Assembly (NCBI RefSeq): GCF_029626145.1
Contig: NZ_JARUBJ010000002.1
Coordinates: 2,448,501 to 2,512,500, forward strand
DNA: 64,000 nt
Origin: Micromonospora sp. WMMD961
GTDB taxonomy: Bacteria; Actinomycetota; Actinomycetes; Mycobacteriales; Micromonosporaceae
Direction of reading: 5' to 3'
Shown: piece by piece, positions 7,571-15,441 of the stretch
How positions within the stretch are numbered: the first letter of the stretch is position 1
Layout of the letters: each line of letters starts with the position of its first letter
Translations under genes and position numbers: made by a program
The notes under the pieces: generated by a model
The model's input: the letters and a program-made list of their open reading frames with translations, nothing else
Told to the model about the DNA's origin: nothing
The model's database searches: none

Positions 7571-9390
7571 TGCTGCTCCTCCTGCTTCGGCGCGAGCACG
7601 GCGGTGGCCCGCCGTCTGGCGGCACGGGCACCCCGCTTGGCCAGCCGCGCCGGGGTGATGGCGAGTCGGCCGACCCGGTAGCTGATCGAGCCGCTGAGCA
7701 GACCGATCGTCGTCTCGGCTCGGCGTAGCGCGCGTTCCCGTGAGGTGAGCAGTTCCTCGGTCCACGCGGTCAGCGCGGCCAGCCGGCTGATCTCCTCGCG
7801 CTGGCGCAGCCACGCCTCGCGTAGCTGCTGGTAGCTGCGCGAGCCGACCGGCGGGTCGGTCGGTGCGATCGTCTGCAACTCGGTGGCGAGGTTGACCCTG
7901 CCGTCGAGGTCCAGCCCGTGCAGCGCGGCGGTGACGGCGGCCTCGGTCTCCACCGCCTCGGTCACGGTCGCGCGGTCCAGGTCGTGACCGGCGAGGCCGC
8001 CGAGCACCACGGTCAGACCTGCCACGTCGAGAGTGGACGACCACGGGTGGGCGTACCCGCCGGTGAGCAGACCCGCCGCGAATCGCCACAGGCCGCGCGC
8101 CAGCACCACGTCCGCCGGCAACGTGCCGGTGGCCCGCCAGCTCGAGTCGAGCACCGCGTACCGCCGGCCGTCGACCACCACGTTGTCGGCACCGGCCAGC
8201 GCCGCCGCCCCGGCGATCCGGCCGTCGGCGTCGGCCTGGTCGGCGAGCCAGCCCGCGTACCCCTGCAGCAACGTGCGCAGGGTCGCCAGGTCGCGGCGCA
8301 GGGCCGCGTCGAGCAGCAGGGTACGCAGCAGCCGGCCGGACGGCACCGGCCCGGACAACGCGTCCGCGTCCCGGTACGCGGCCTCGCGGCTGGCGAACGG
8401 CGCGGCGACCGTGATCTGCGTTCCGCTGGTCGAGGCGAGCCCCCACCGCCAGCCCGACGGGCCGTGCAGCACCTCCGACACACCGATCCCCGGACGCCCG
8501 GTCTGGATCAGCGCCACCGGCAGGTCAATGTCGACGGCCGGGGGGTGGTCCCCGGTGTCGGGTGGCCGGTGGGCGAGCACCAGCCAACCCGGCGCGAGGT
8601 CCGCGGCGCGTCCGGCGTGCAGCGCGTCCACCGCCAGTCGGGCCGGGTCCTGAAGCACCGTGTCAGGTGTGGAACCGCCCGTGCACGCCCCGTGCAGCGC
8701 GGCGTCGAAGAGGCCGGAGCCGGCGTCCCGGTCGAGGTGGTCGGCGTCGAGCAGGGCGGTCGGGCTGCCGGCATCGGGGTACGCGGCCCAGCACGCGGTC
8801 GGCCGCAGCCCCGCCTCGGTGAGCCGTTCGCCCAGCTGGGTCCGGTTGGCCGGGTGGCCGCGATCCAGCACCCCGCCGATCACCCAGGCGGAGTCGTCCC
8901 GGGCGGCGTACCAGGGGGTGGTCGCGACGAGTCGGTGCAGGCCGAGCGGGTTGTCCAGGCGCAGGAGCAGCGCGCCACCGGGCCGTACGGCGGCGACCAG
9001 TCGGGCCAGCACACCGGCCCAGCCGAGCCGGGCGCCCTCCACCGACTCCACCGGGTCCAGTCCGGCCGCGGCGATCACCACGTCGTACGTCTCGTCGTCG
9101 GGCAACCCGGCCGGGCCACCCACCACCACGTGGGCGGCTCGGTGGGCCAGCGCGACCGCGTCCGGGTGGCTGCGTAGCAGGCAGGTCACCTCGGCGTGAC
9201 CGAGTTGGTCGAGCAGGGCCGGATCGTGTGGCCCGGCCACCAGGACCCGGGCACCGGGAGGCACGAGCCGGGTGGCGAGCGCGGCGAGGGGCCCACCGTC
9301 GGCCAACCGCTGCTGCGGCAGGTCGGACCAGGCCAGCATCTCGCCGCCCGGCAGGGTGATGCGGCCGGCGGGTGCCGTCTCAGTCGTCAC
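7567..9390 (-). CDS. Class I SAM-dependent methyltransferase-like protein of the pse operon
   Basis: A 607-residue protein, fourth in the pse operon. Residues about 45-190 look like a Rossmann methyltransferase: a glycine region near ARVLVAGPHDP, then VRPGGALLLRLDNP as the usual post-motif strand. The middle (about 260-470) is unassigned. The last 120 residues are predicted to be helical and basic, with LREAWLRQREEISRLAAL suggesting a coiled coil and a membrane-proximal tail. The GTG at 9390 overlaps the upstream gene by 11 bp. It may methylate the sugar or its glycoconjugate, or be a bifunctional transferase. Function is inferred from context only. Confidence 0.6.
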   Translation of the reverse strand: MTTETAPAGRITLPGGEMLAWSDLPQQRLADGGPLAALATRLVPPGARVLVAGPHDPALLDQLGHAEVTCLLRSHPDAVALAHRAAHVVVGGPAGLPDDETYDVVIAAAGLDPVESVEGARLGWAGVLARLVAAVRPGGALLLRLDNPLGLHRLVATTPWYAARDDSAWVIGGVLDRGHPANRTQLGERLTEAGLRPTACWAAYPDAGSPTALLDADHLDRDAGSGLFDAALHGACTGGSTPDTVLQDPARLAVDALHAGRAADLAPGWLVLAHRPPDTGDHPPAVDIDLPVALIQTGRPGIGVSEVLHGPSGWRWGLASTSGTQITVAAPFASREAAYRDADALSGPVPSGRLLRTLLLDAALRRDLATLRTLLQGYAGWLADQADADGRIAGAAALAGADNVVVDGRRYAVLDSSWRATGTLPADVVLARGLWRFAAGLLTGGYAHPWSSTLDVAGLTVVLGGLAGHDLDRATVTEAVETEAAVTAALHGLDLDGRVNLATELQTIAPTDPPVGSRSYQQLREAWLRQREEISRLAALTAWTEELLTSRERALRRAETTIGLLSGSISYRVGRLAITPARLAKRGARAARRRATAVLAPKQEEQQ

Positions 9391-10228
9391 GGTCGTCCTC
9401 TTCCTCCTGGAGGTTCGCCCAACCGAGCAGCTCGCGCAGCTCGGCCGGCGTGCAGCGGTGGTCGGCGCCGAGTTCGGCGCGGGCGATCTGGACCGCGGTG
9501 GGCAGGTCGACCTCGGTGCCGTGCAGTTCCGGCCACTGGCGGCGGATGCGGGCGGTGCCGCCGAAGGTCGGGTCCTCGTTGGACAGGATCATCGGGTCCC
9601 CGTAGACCGCCGGTTCGCAACCCGCCGCGATGCCGTAGAAGATCGCGCTGGTCAGCCGGTTGGATGCTACCCGTCGATGCCGACGTAGCTCGGTCAGCTG
9701 CTTGTCGAGGAACTCCGGGTCGGTGTCCTTCCACCAGTGACCCCGGTAGCCGTGGCAGATCACCCGGAATCCGGCCCGCTCGTAGAGCCGGCGGACGTTG
9801 CGCATCCGGTACTCGTGCCAGTACAGGCAGACCGTGACCGGGCCCGGCTCGGTGGCCTGGATGAGGGCGATCAGTTTCCGGTGGTCGCCCTTGACGTGCT
9901 GCCCCTCCCAGCCGTGGAACGGGTACCAGATGGTTCCCTCCCGCTCCGCGGCCGGTGGCTCCTCCGGCCGCATGGCCAGCAGGTAGGTGAACGGCGCCCC
10001 GATGACGACCACGTTGCGTCGCCCGACCGACCAGGCCCGTCGGCGGGTCTGCTCCGACCAGAGCAGGCTCGGGGTGCGGTCGGCGTACGGGTGGCCGGGG
10101 GCCAGGCCGTCACCGATGTTCCAGCCGTGCTGCACGTACCCGTTGATCCGCGGCGGGTGCCGGTCGCCGAGGCCGGCGTAGCGGGCCAGCACGTGCGCGT
10201 GGCCGTAGAAGTGGTTGGCGTGGTGCAT
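9380..10228 (-). CDS. Uncharacterised pse-operon protein, candidate glycosyltransferase
   Basis: A 282-residue soluble protein that I cannot place firmly. It lies between pseC (10-bp gap) and the methyltransferase-like gene (11-bp overlap), so it is co-translated with sugar biosynthesis enzymes. Visible features are INGYVQHGWNIGDG near the N-terminus (a QHG motif), WYPFHGWEGQHVKGDH in the middle, and an acidic tail (LQEEEDDRDD). QH-type motifs and a two-domain length fit a GT-B transferase that uses a CMP-sugar. This is suggestive only. No signal peptide or membrane segment is visible. Confidence 0.5.
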   Translation of the reverse strand: MHHANHFYGHAHVLARYAGLGDRHPPRINGYVQHGWNIGDGLAPGHPYADRTPSLLWSEQTRRRAWSVGRRNVVVIGAPFTYLLAMRPEEPPAAEREGTIWYPFHGWEGQHVKGDHRKLIALIQATEPGPVTVCLYWHEYRMRNVRRLYERAGFRVICHGYRGHWWKDTDPEFLDKQLTELRRHRRVASNRLTSAIFYGIAAGCEPAVYGDPMILSNEDPTFGGTARIRRQWPELHGTEVDLPTAVQIARAELGADHRCTPAELRELLGWANLQEEEDDRDD

Positions 10229-10238
10229 CAGGTTCCCA

Positions 10239-11396
10239 TCAGGCGGCGGAACGCACCGGACCGACCCGCAGGGCCGCGGTCAGCGCGTCGATGACGCGAT
10301 CCTGGTCGGTGTCGCTGAGTCCCGGGTAGAGCGGCAACGACAGCTGCTGCGAGTAGAACGACTCGGCCACCGGGCAGGACCCGCGCCGGTAGCCCAGGTC
10401 GGCGAAGACCGGGTGCCAGTGCACCGGGACGTAGTTGACCTGGACGCCGATGCCGGCCGCCCGCATCCGGTCGTACACCTCGCGGCGACGGCCGTCGAGC
10501 ACCCGGATCGGGTAGAGGTGCCAGACCGGGTCGGCCCACGACTTCCGGTTCGGCAGCAGCACACCGTCCAGGTCCGCCAGCGCCTCGTCGTAGCGGGCGA
10601 CCAGCGCGGTCCGTCGCGCCTTGAACTCGTCGAGGCGGCGCAGTTGACTGCGGCCCAGCGCGCAGAGCACGTCCGGCAGGCGGTAGTTCAACCCGAACTC
10701 GTGCACCTCCTGGTGCCAGCCGCCCTCGTCCGGGTAGCGCAGCTCGTCGCGGTCGCGGACCACGCCCACGCTGCGGAAGCGGCGGGCCCGCTTCAACACG
10801 GCCGGGTCGAGCGCCGCGACCGCACCGCCCTCGGCGGTGGTCAGGTTCTTCGTGGGGAAGAACGAGAACGTGGTCAGGTCGGCCAGCGAGCCCACCGGCC
10901 GGCCGTGGTACGTCCCGCCGATCGAGTGCGCCGCGTCGCCGAGTAGCAACGCGTCGGTGCCCACCATGGACTTGCGCAACGCGTCGTAGTCGGCCGGGTG
11001 GCCGGCGTAGTCGACCGCGGCGACGACCTTCGTCCGCGAGGTGACCGAGTCGGCGACCGCGGCCGGATCGAGGCAGAAGGTCTCGTCGTCCACGTCGGCG
11101 AACACGATCGTCGCGCCGAGGGCGACGGCGCTGCTGGCCGTCGCCACGAACGTCATCGGCGAAACGACCACCTCGTCGCCCGGGCCCACCCCCGCGGCCG
11201 CGTACGCGACGTGCAGCGCCGCCGTGCCGTTGGAGACGGTGGTGACACCCACCCCGCCGGTCCATCGGGCGAGGTCGGCCTCGAAGGCGTCCACCTGTGG
11301 TCCGGTGGTGAGCCAGTCGCCGCGCAGCACGTCGGCGACGGCGGCGATGTCCTCCTCGCTGACCGACTGCCGGCCGTACGGGAGCATCCCCGTCAT
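10239..11396 (-). CDS. pseC: UDP-4-amino-4,6-dideoxy-N-acetyl-beta-L-altrosamine transaminase (PseC-like)
   Basis: PLP-dependent sugar aminotransferase of the DegT/DnrJ/EryC1/StrS family that converts the PseB keto-sugar to the 4-amino sugar. The 385-residue protein begins MTGMLPYGRQSVSEEDI, a typical family start. It has the PLP lysine in SFFPTKNLTTAEGG and the NYRLPDVLCALG segment. The ATG at 11396 overlaps the pseB stop (ATGA), so the longer upstream extension of the frame is rejected. It is second in the operon. PseC identity rests on adjacency to pseB as well as on the family. Confidence 0.88.
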   Translation of the reverse strand: MTGMLPYGRQSVSEEDIAAVADVLRGDWLTTGPQVDAFEADLARWTGGVGVTTVSNGTAALHVAYAAAGVGPGDEVVVSPMTFVATASSAVALGATIVFADVDDETFCLDPAAVADSVTSRTKVVAAVDYAGHPADYDALRKSMVGTDALLLGDAAHSIGGTYHGRPVGSLADLTTFSFFPTKNLTTAEGGAVAALDPAVLKRARRFRSVGVVRDRDELRYPDEGGWHQEVHEFGLNYRLPDVLCALGRSQLRRLDEFKARRTALVARYDEALADLDGVLLPNRKSWADPVWHLYPIRVLDGRRREVYDRMRAAGIGVQVNYVPVHWHPVFADLGYRRGSCPVAESFYSQQLSLPLYPGLSDTDQDRVIDALTAALRVGPVRSAA

Positions 11397-12376
11397 GCGG
11401 TGATGCCGAGCATGTCGCGCAGTTGCTCGACGGTGAGCCACTCGTCGTTGGTGTCCGACTGGTAGGCGAATCCGTCCGGGACCGGGTCGCAGTCGACCGG
11501 CGGCTGGTAGCCCCAGGTGGCGATGGTCGGCTGGACGATGAACCGGCCGTCGGCGCGCAGCGTCCGCCGGCTGTCGTCGGGCGCGATCATCTCCTCGTGC
11601 AGCTTCTCGCCCGGACGGATCCCCACCTCGTGGGTGGTGGCGTCCGGGGCCACGGCCTCGACCAGGTCGAGGATGCGCATGCTCGGGATGCGCGGCACGA
11701 ACAGCTCGCCGCCCTGCATCTGGTCGAACGAGTCCATGACGAACTGAACGGCCTGGTCCAGGGTGATCCAGAAGCGGGTCATCCGCTTGTCGGTGATCGG
11801 CAGGCTCTTGCCCTCGGCGGCGAGCCGGCGGAACAGTGGGACGACCGAGCCGCGGCTGCCCACCACGTTGCCGTAGCGCACCACGGCGAACCGGGTGGGG
11901 TGCTGGGCGGCGTAGTGGTTGGCCGAGACGAACAGCTTGTCGCCGACCAGCTTCGTCGCGCCGTACAGGTTGATCGGGCTGGACGCCTTGTCGGTGGAGA
12001 GCGCGATGACCTTCCGGACGCCGGCCTCGATCGCCGCGTCGACGACGTGCTGCGAGCCGGTGATGTTGGTGGCGATGTACTCGGAGGGGTTGTACTCCGC
12101 GGTGTCCACCTGCTTGAGGGCGGCGGCGTGCACCACGTGGTCGACACCGTGCATCGCCCGGGTGAGGCGGTGCCGGTCCCGGATGTCGCCGATGAACCAG
12201 CGCAGTCGCGGGTCGTCGCCCAGTTGCTGGCGCAGCTCGTACTGCTTGAGTTCGTCGCGGGAGAACACCACCACGCGGGCGGGGTCGGCCTCGGTGAGGA
12301 TGTGCTGGAGGAAGGTCCTGCCGAAGGAACCCGTTCCTCCGGTGATCAGAATGGACGATCCATTCAACTCACTCAA
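11393..12376 (-). CDS. pseB: UDP-N-acetylglucosamine 4,6-dehydratase (inverting), PseB-like
   Basis: First committed enzyme of pseudaminic-acid synthesis: UDP-GlcNAc dehydration with C5 inversion. The 327-residue SDR-like protein has the NAD motif GGTGSFG near residue 12, the Y-x-x-x-K pair in NLYGATKLVGDKL, and the C-terminal GIRPGEKLHEEM typical of PseB/FlaA1. The start is a TTG at 12376 with GGGAG seven bases upstream. This trims a long spurious N-terminal extension and gives the family's usual length of about 330 residues. It heads the minus-strand operon. Two GTTAACC repeats spaced 22 bp apart lie about 75-103 bp upstream. Confidence 0.92.
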   Translation of the reverse strand: MSELNGSSILITGGTGSFGRTFLQHILTEADPARVVVFSRDELKQYELRQQLGDDPRLRWFIGDIRDRHRLTRAMHGVDHVVHAAALKQVDTAEYNPSEYIATNITGSQHVVDAAIEAGVRKVIALSTDKASSPINLYGATKLVGDKLFVSANHYAAQHPTRFAVVRYGNVVGSRGSVVPLFRRLAAEGKSLPITDKRMTRFWITLDQAVQFVMDSFDQMQGGELFVPRIPSMRILDLVEAVAPDATTHEVGIRPGEKLHEEMIAPDDSRRTLRADGRFIVQPTIATWGYQPPVDCDPVPDGFAYQSDTNDEWLTVEQLRDMLGITA

Positions 12377-12740
12377 TTTGGTGCTCCCGTGTTCGTGGAT
12401 GAACGAGCGGCCCTCGGCCGGCCGACCGGGGTGCGACGGTAGCCACGGCGGGTTAACTTCCCGGCGCTCGCCGGTTAACCGCGACCCCTGCCCCCGTGAA
12501 TGCCGGGCACCGTCCAGGCGAACACTTCCGCGTAGCGCGCAACCGGCCTGACCGGTCCGGGTCGGGCCGTTACAGTGGCCGCGCGGGAGACTCGGCAGCC
12601 GTGTTCGTGGCCGGTTCCCGCGTTCATCCGACATCCGCACCGCCTGGTGCGGGCGGTTCATCCCGAGCGTCACCGACGCGGGCCCACCTGCCCGCGGAGT
12701 CCGCGCGGGCCGGATCCGGCTGGCAATTCTGGAGGCGTTG
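12377..12740. other. Divergent intergenic region between pseB and the GT-C-like gene
   Basis: This 364-bp gap must hold promoters for both directions. The only clear structure is the pair of GTTAACC repeats at 12451-12479. A GTTACAGTGG stretch near 12570 could be part of a plus-strand promoter. No small gene with a convincing ribosome site was found. Confidence 0.6.
12451..12479 (-). promoter_or_regulatory. GTTAACC direct-repeat pair spaced 22 bp upstream of pseB
   Basis: On the minus strand GTTAACC occurs at 12479-12473 and again at 12457-12451, exactly 22 bp apart. The nearer copy is 75 bp from the pseB start. A weaker ATTCACG lies another 22 bp upstream. The 22-bp (2 x 11) phasing puts the sites on the same DNA face, as for OmpR/PhoB-type regulators whose boxes repeat every 11 bp (Streptomyces PhoP uses GTTCACC units). 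The regulator is not known. Confidence 0.4.
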
Positions 12741-14477
12741 ATGGCATCCGGTAGCGACGTGATCGAACGGCCGGAGGTGGCAGCGGCGACACCGGACGCC
12801 GCACCCGCTCGGCGCTGGGTGGTGCCGCTGCTGCTGGTCGTCGGTTGGGTGCTCAGCGTCGCCTGGCGGATGTGGCTGTCCCGGCACATCGTCCTGCCGA
12901 TCGCACACACCGACGAGGACAGCTACCTCAACACCGCCCGTGCTCTGGCCGGCGGGCCGGGCGGCTTCAGCAGCGAGAACGACCTGCTGCGTCGGGTCGG
13001 CTACCCGATGCTGATCTCGCCGGCGTTCCTCGGGGACCGGGACTTCTCCGACAGCTACCGGATCGTCCAACTGATCAACGCGATGATCAATTCGACGCTG
13101 CTGCCGCTGGCGTACCTGCTCGGTCGCCGCCTGCTCCGGCTGCCCCGGTCGTACGCGCTGCTCGGTGCGGCCGCGGCGGCGACGCTGCCGGCCACCGCGT
13201 TCTACGCCGGCGTCGCGATGATCGATACGGTGATGGCGCCGCTGGTGGTCGCCTGGCTGCTCGCCGTGCACCGCTGGATCGACCGGCCCGGCCCGCTCGC
13301 CGCCGCCACCGTCGGTCTGCTGGTCGGCGGGTTCCACCTGCTGCACTCCCGGGGTCTGGTGATCGTGGCGGTGCACGCCGGGTTGGTCCTGCTGCTGTTC
13401 GTCCGCCGTCGGATCAGTCCGCCCGCGGTGCTCGCGGCGCTGCTGCCGGTGCTCGCCATGGCGCTGGTCAACGCGGCCGCCATCCGCTACCTCGGCGACA
13501 AGGTCTACCTGCTCGGCAGCACCCCCGGCGGTGGCACGGTCGAGGCGGTCGCCTCCGCGCAGGGTGTGGTCCGGGTCGGTGCCGCCGTCGCCACCCAGCT
13601 CTGGTACCTCGTGGTGATCACGTTCGGCATGGCCGGGGTGGCCTGGGCCGCCGCCGTCCGCGAGCTGTGGCGGCCACGGCACGGCGACGCGACCCGCTGG
13701 ACGATGGGTGTGGCGCTGGTGGTGACCGTCGGGGTCGCCGGTGGCGCGTCGGTGATCCTGGCCGGCATCACCGGCAAGCCGCTGGACGCGATCTACGGCC
13801 GCTACGTGCAGATGCTGGCGCCGTTCTGGCTGCTGGTGGGGCTCGCGGTGCTCCTCACCGCCGGCCGCCGGGTGGTCCTGCGTCGGGCGGCCGTCGCGGT
13901 GGCCCTCCTGGTCGGCGGCGGTGCCCTGATCGCCGTCCGGCTCGCGTACGTGGCCAGTCGCGGCCACTACCTACGCTACGGCGGTTTCGGCGCACCGGAC
14001 CTGATGGCGTTGACCGGGAGTTGGCGGGAGATGCGACCGGTGGTCGGGTCGCTGGTGGGTATCGCCGGCTGCCTGCTGCTGGTCGCCGCCGTCCTGGTGC
14101 CCCGGCTGCGGATGCCGGTGCTCGGCGTACTCGTCGTGGTCAACCTCGCGACCATGCAGGTGATCGACCAACACACGGTGCGGCCCGCCGTCGCGAGCAG
14201 CGCGCCGACACCCCAGGTCGCCGACCTCGGCGTACGCCCCGGCGAGCGGGTGTGGGCCTCGACCGGCGTCCACTACATCATGCGGTTCAACCTCAGCCAC
14301 CAGGTGACCTGGACCGACGTCCGGTGGTTCGGCGACCAGGAGCCGCCGGCGGCGGCGCAGGTGGTGTTCGCCCGGTGGGCACCCGGCCAGGCCGACGACT
14401 GGGACGGCACCGCGTACGGCTTCGTCCGTCTCGGCGGCAACCCGGTGCAGCACTGGGCGGCCTGGCGGCGCGCCTGA
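12741..14477 (+). CDS. Polytopic membrane protein, GT-C glycosyltransferase-like
   Basis: A 578-residue integral membrane protein with about ten hydrophobic segments. The first starts at residue 27 (WVVPLLLVVGWVLSVAW) and is followed by an acidic loop (HIVLPIAHTDEDSYLNTARA), the layout of GT-C enzymes, whose catalytic Asp/Glu sits in the first extracellular loop. A soluble C-terminal domain of about 100 residues follows. GT-C enzymes use polyprenyl-phosphate sugars and act outside the membrane. The ATG at 12741 has GGAGG six bases upstream and is preferred over the TTG just before it. It is divergent from pseB and probably belongs to the same surface-glycan system. The substrate is unknown. 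Confidence 0.65.
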   Translation: MASGSDVIERPEVAAATPDAAPARRWVVPLLLVVGWVLSVAWRMWLSRHIVLPIAHTDEDSYLNTARALAGGPGGFSSENDLLRRVGYPMLISPAFLGDRDFSDSYRIVQLINAMINSTLLPLAYLLGRRLLRLPRSYALLGAAAAATLPATAFYAGVAMIDTVMAPLVVAWLLAVHRWIDRPGPLAAATVGLLVGGFHLLHSRGLVIVAVHAGLVLLLFVRRRISPPAVLAALLPVLAMALVNAAAIRYLGDKVYLLGSTPGGGTVEAVASAQGVVRVGAAVATQLWYLVVITFGMAGVAWAAAVRELWRPRHGDATRWTMGVALVVTVGVAGGASVILAGITGKPLDAIYGRYVQMLAPFWLLVGLAVLLTAGRRVVLRRAAVAVALLVGGGALIAVRLAYVASRGHYLRYGGFGAPDLMALTGSWREMRPVVGSLVGIAGCLLLVAAVLVPRLRMPVLGVLVVVNLATMQVIDQHTVRPAVASSAPTPQVADLGVRPGERVWASTGVHYIMRFNLSHQVTWTDVRWFGDQEPPAAAQVVFARWAPGQADDWDGTAYGFVRLGGNPVQHWAAWRRA

Positions 14478-14490
14478 CCCGCCCCGACCC

Positions 14491-14526
14491 GGTGGACACC
14501 GTTGTTCGTGAACAGCGGATGTCCAC
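14491..14526. terminator. Hairpin terminator between convergent genes
   Basis: GGTGGACACCG and CGGATGTCCACC flank a GTTCGTGAAC centre, giving a stem of about 15 bp with few mismatches. It lies 14 bp after the GT-C-like stop and before the convergent pseH-like gene, so it should end transcripts from both sides. There is no T-tract, as is common in high-GC actinomycetes. Confidence 0.75.
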
Positions 14527-14579
14527 CGGGAGCATGGCCGGTTAATGAATTCGGTCCGCCCTGGAAATATGTGCGCCAA

Positions 14580-15089
14580 TCAGCGTTGGCGGCGGTCGGC
14601 TCGGGCCAGGGAAATCGGGATGATAGTGATTTCCCGACCGTCGGACAACTCCTGTCGTGGGGTGCCCTCGACAAAACGGAAACGCCGGTTCATCTGTCGT
14701 ACGACGGTATTGTGCCCGAGTACCTCCCCGTCTAGGCGGTCCAGGTGCAGCCCGTCGAAGGCGTACTCGACGGCCTCCCGCATGACCCCCAGCCAGGCGG
14801 GCAGCGTCTCGCCCCGACCGTCCAGCCCGTCGGCGTCCAGGTAGAAGCCCCACGCCCCCGTCCGTGGGCCCTCCAACCGCAGGTCGAAGAAGGTGACCAC
14901 GCCGCAGGGGCGGTCGTCTCGGACGTATATCAGAACCCGCCGGGACGGGTCGTCGCGGACCGCCGACCACCACCGGGCGTGCTCCTCGGCGGTGATCTCG
15001 TGGCTGGTCTTGCTGACCTGACGGTTGGTTTCCTGATTACGCCAGAACAACATCAGGTGAACGTCGTCCGCTGTCGCTTCGCGCAGCAC
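14580..15089 (-). CDS. pseH: GNAT N-acetyltransferase, PseH-like
   Basis: Probable N-acetyltransferase that acetylates the 4-amino group made by PseC, using acetyl-CoA. The 169-residue protein starts MLREATADDVHLMLFWRNQE and has EHARWWSAVRDD, the WRN and H-x-x-W pattern of the PseH/RimJ-like branch. The acetyl-CoA region follows in the second half (LDGEVLGHNTVVRQMNRRFRFVEG). The GTG at 15089 follows a purine-rich AAGAGAGA. It lies alone on the minus strand between the two pse segments and is divergent from the ACP operon. Given pseB, C, G and I nearby, the PseH role is well supported, but substrate specificity is inferred. Confidence 0.8.
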   Translation of the reverse strand: MLREATADDVHLMLFWRNQETNRQVSKTSHEITAEEHARWWSAVRDDPSRRVLIYVRDDRPCGVVTFFDLRLEGPRTGAWGFYLDADGLDGRGETLPAWLGVMREAVEYAFDGLHLDRLDGEVLGHNTVVRQMNRRFRFVEGTPRQELSDGREITIIPISLARADRRQR

Positions 15090-15189
15090 GTGCGTCTCTC
15101 TTTCTTAGCTGTTCACGTCCGGTCCCGGCACCCTACCCGTGCCTACCGGCACCGCAGATATGCATTCGTTGGGTTGTAGACTCCGGCGC

Positions 15190-15441
15190 ATGAACGAATT
15201 GAGTCGCGCGCAGATTCGCGACCTCATGGCTCAGGTGTTGAAGAACCAGGACAAGGAACTGCCCGCGGACGACGCGGCGCAGTTGCGGGAGATCGGCTTC
15301 CGGTCGCTGGACTTCTCCGAGCTGGCCCTGCGGGTGGAGGACGAGACGGGGGAGGAGCTCAACTTCGACGCGCCCGGCCTGCGCCGCATCGCCACCGTCG
15401 GAGACGTGCTCGACTTCCTCGTCGAGCTGCAGCACCAGTGA
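15190..15441 (+). CDS. Acyl carrier protein
   Basis: A small 83-residue carrier protein. Ser39 in EIGFRSLDFSEL is the expected 4'-phosphopantetheine attachment site (usual context D/G-x-x-S-L/I-D/E). The surrounding acidic helices are typical (ETGEELNFDAPG). The ATG at 15190 gives the normal ACP length; an upstream extension to 15139 is implausible. Its stop overlaps the start of the AMP-ligase gene (GTGA), so the two are translationally coupled. It heads a four-gene operon with ligase, SDR and PPTase-like genes, all inside the pseudaminic-acid island. It is a dedicated, non-fatty-acid-synthase ACP by context. Confidence 0.88.
   Translation: MNELSRAQIRDLMAQVLKNQDKELPADDAAQLREIGFRSLDFSELALRVEDETGEELNFDAPGLRRIATVGDVLDFLVELQHQ

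Noticed and set aside
6803..8446. A 547-residue version of the SpsF-like protein
   Set aside because: The extra N-terminal half overlaps the methyltransferase-like gene in another frame; the GTGA overlap at 7567-7570 gives the normal start.
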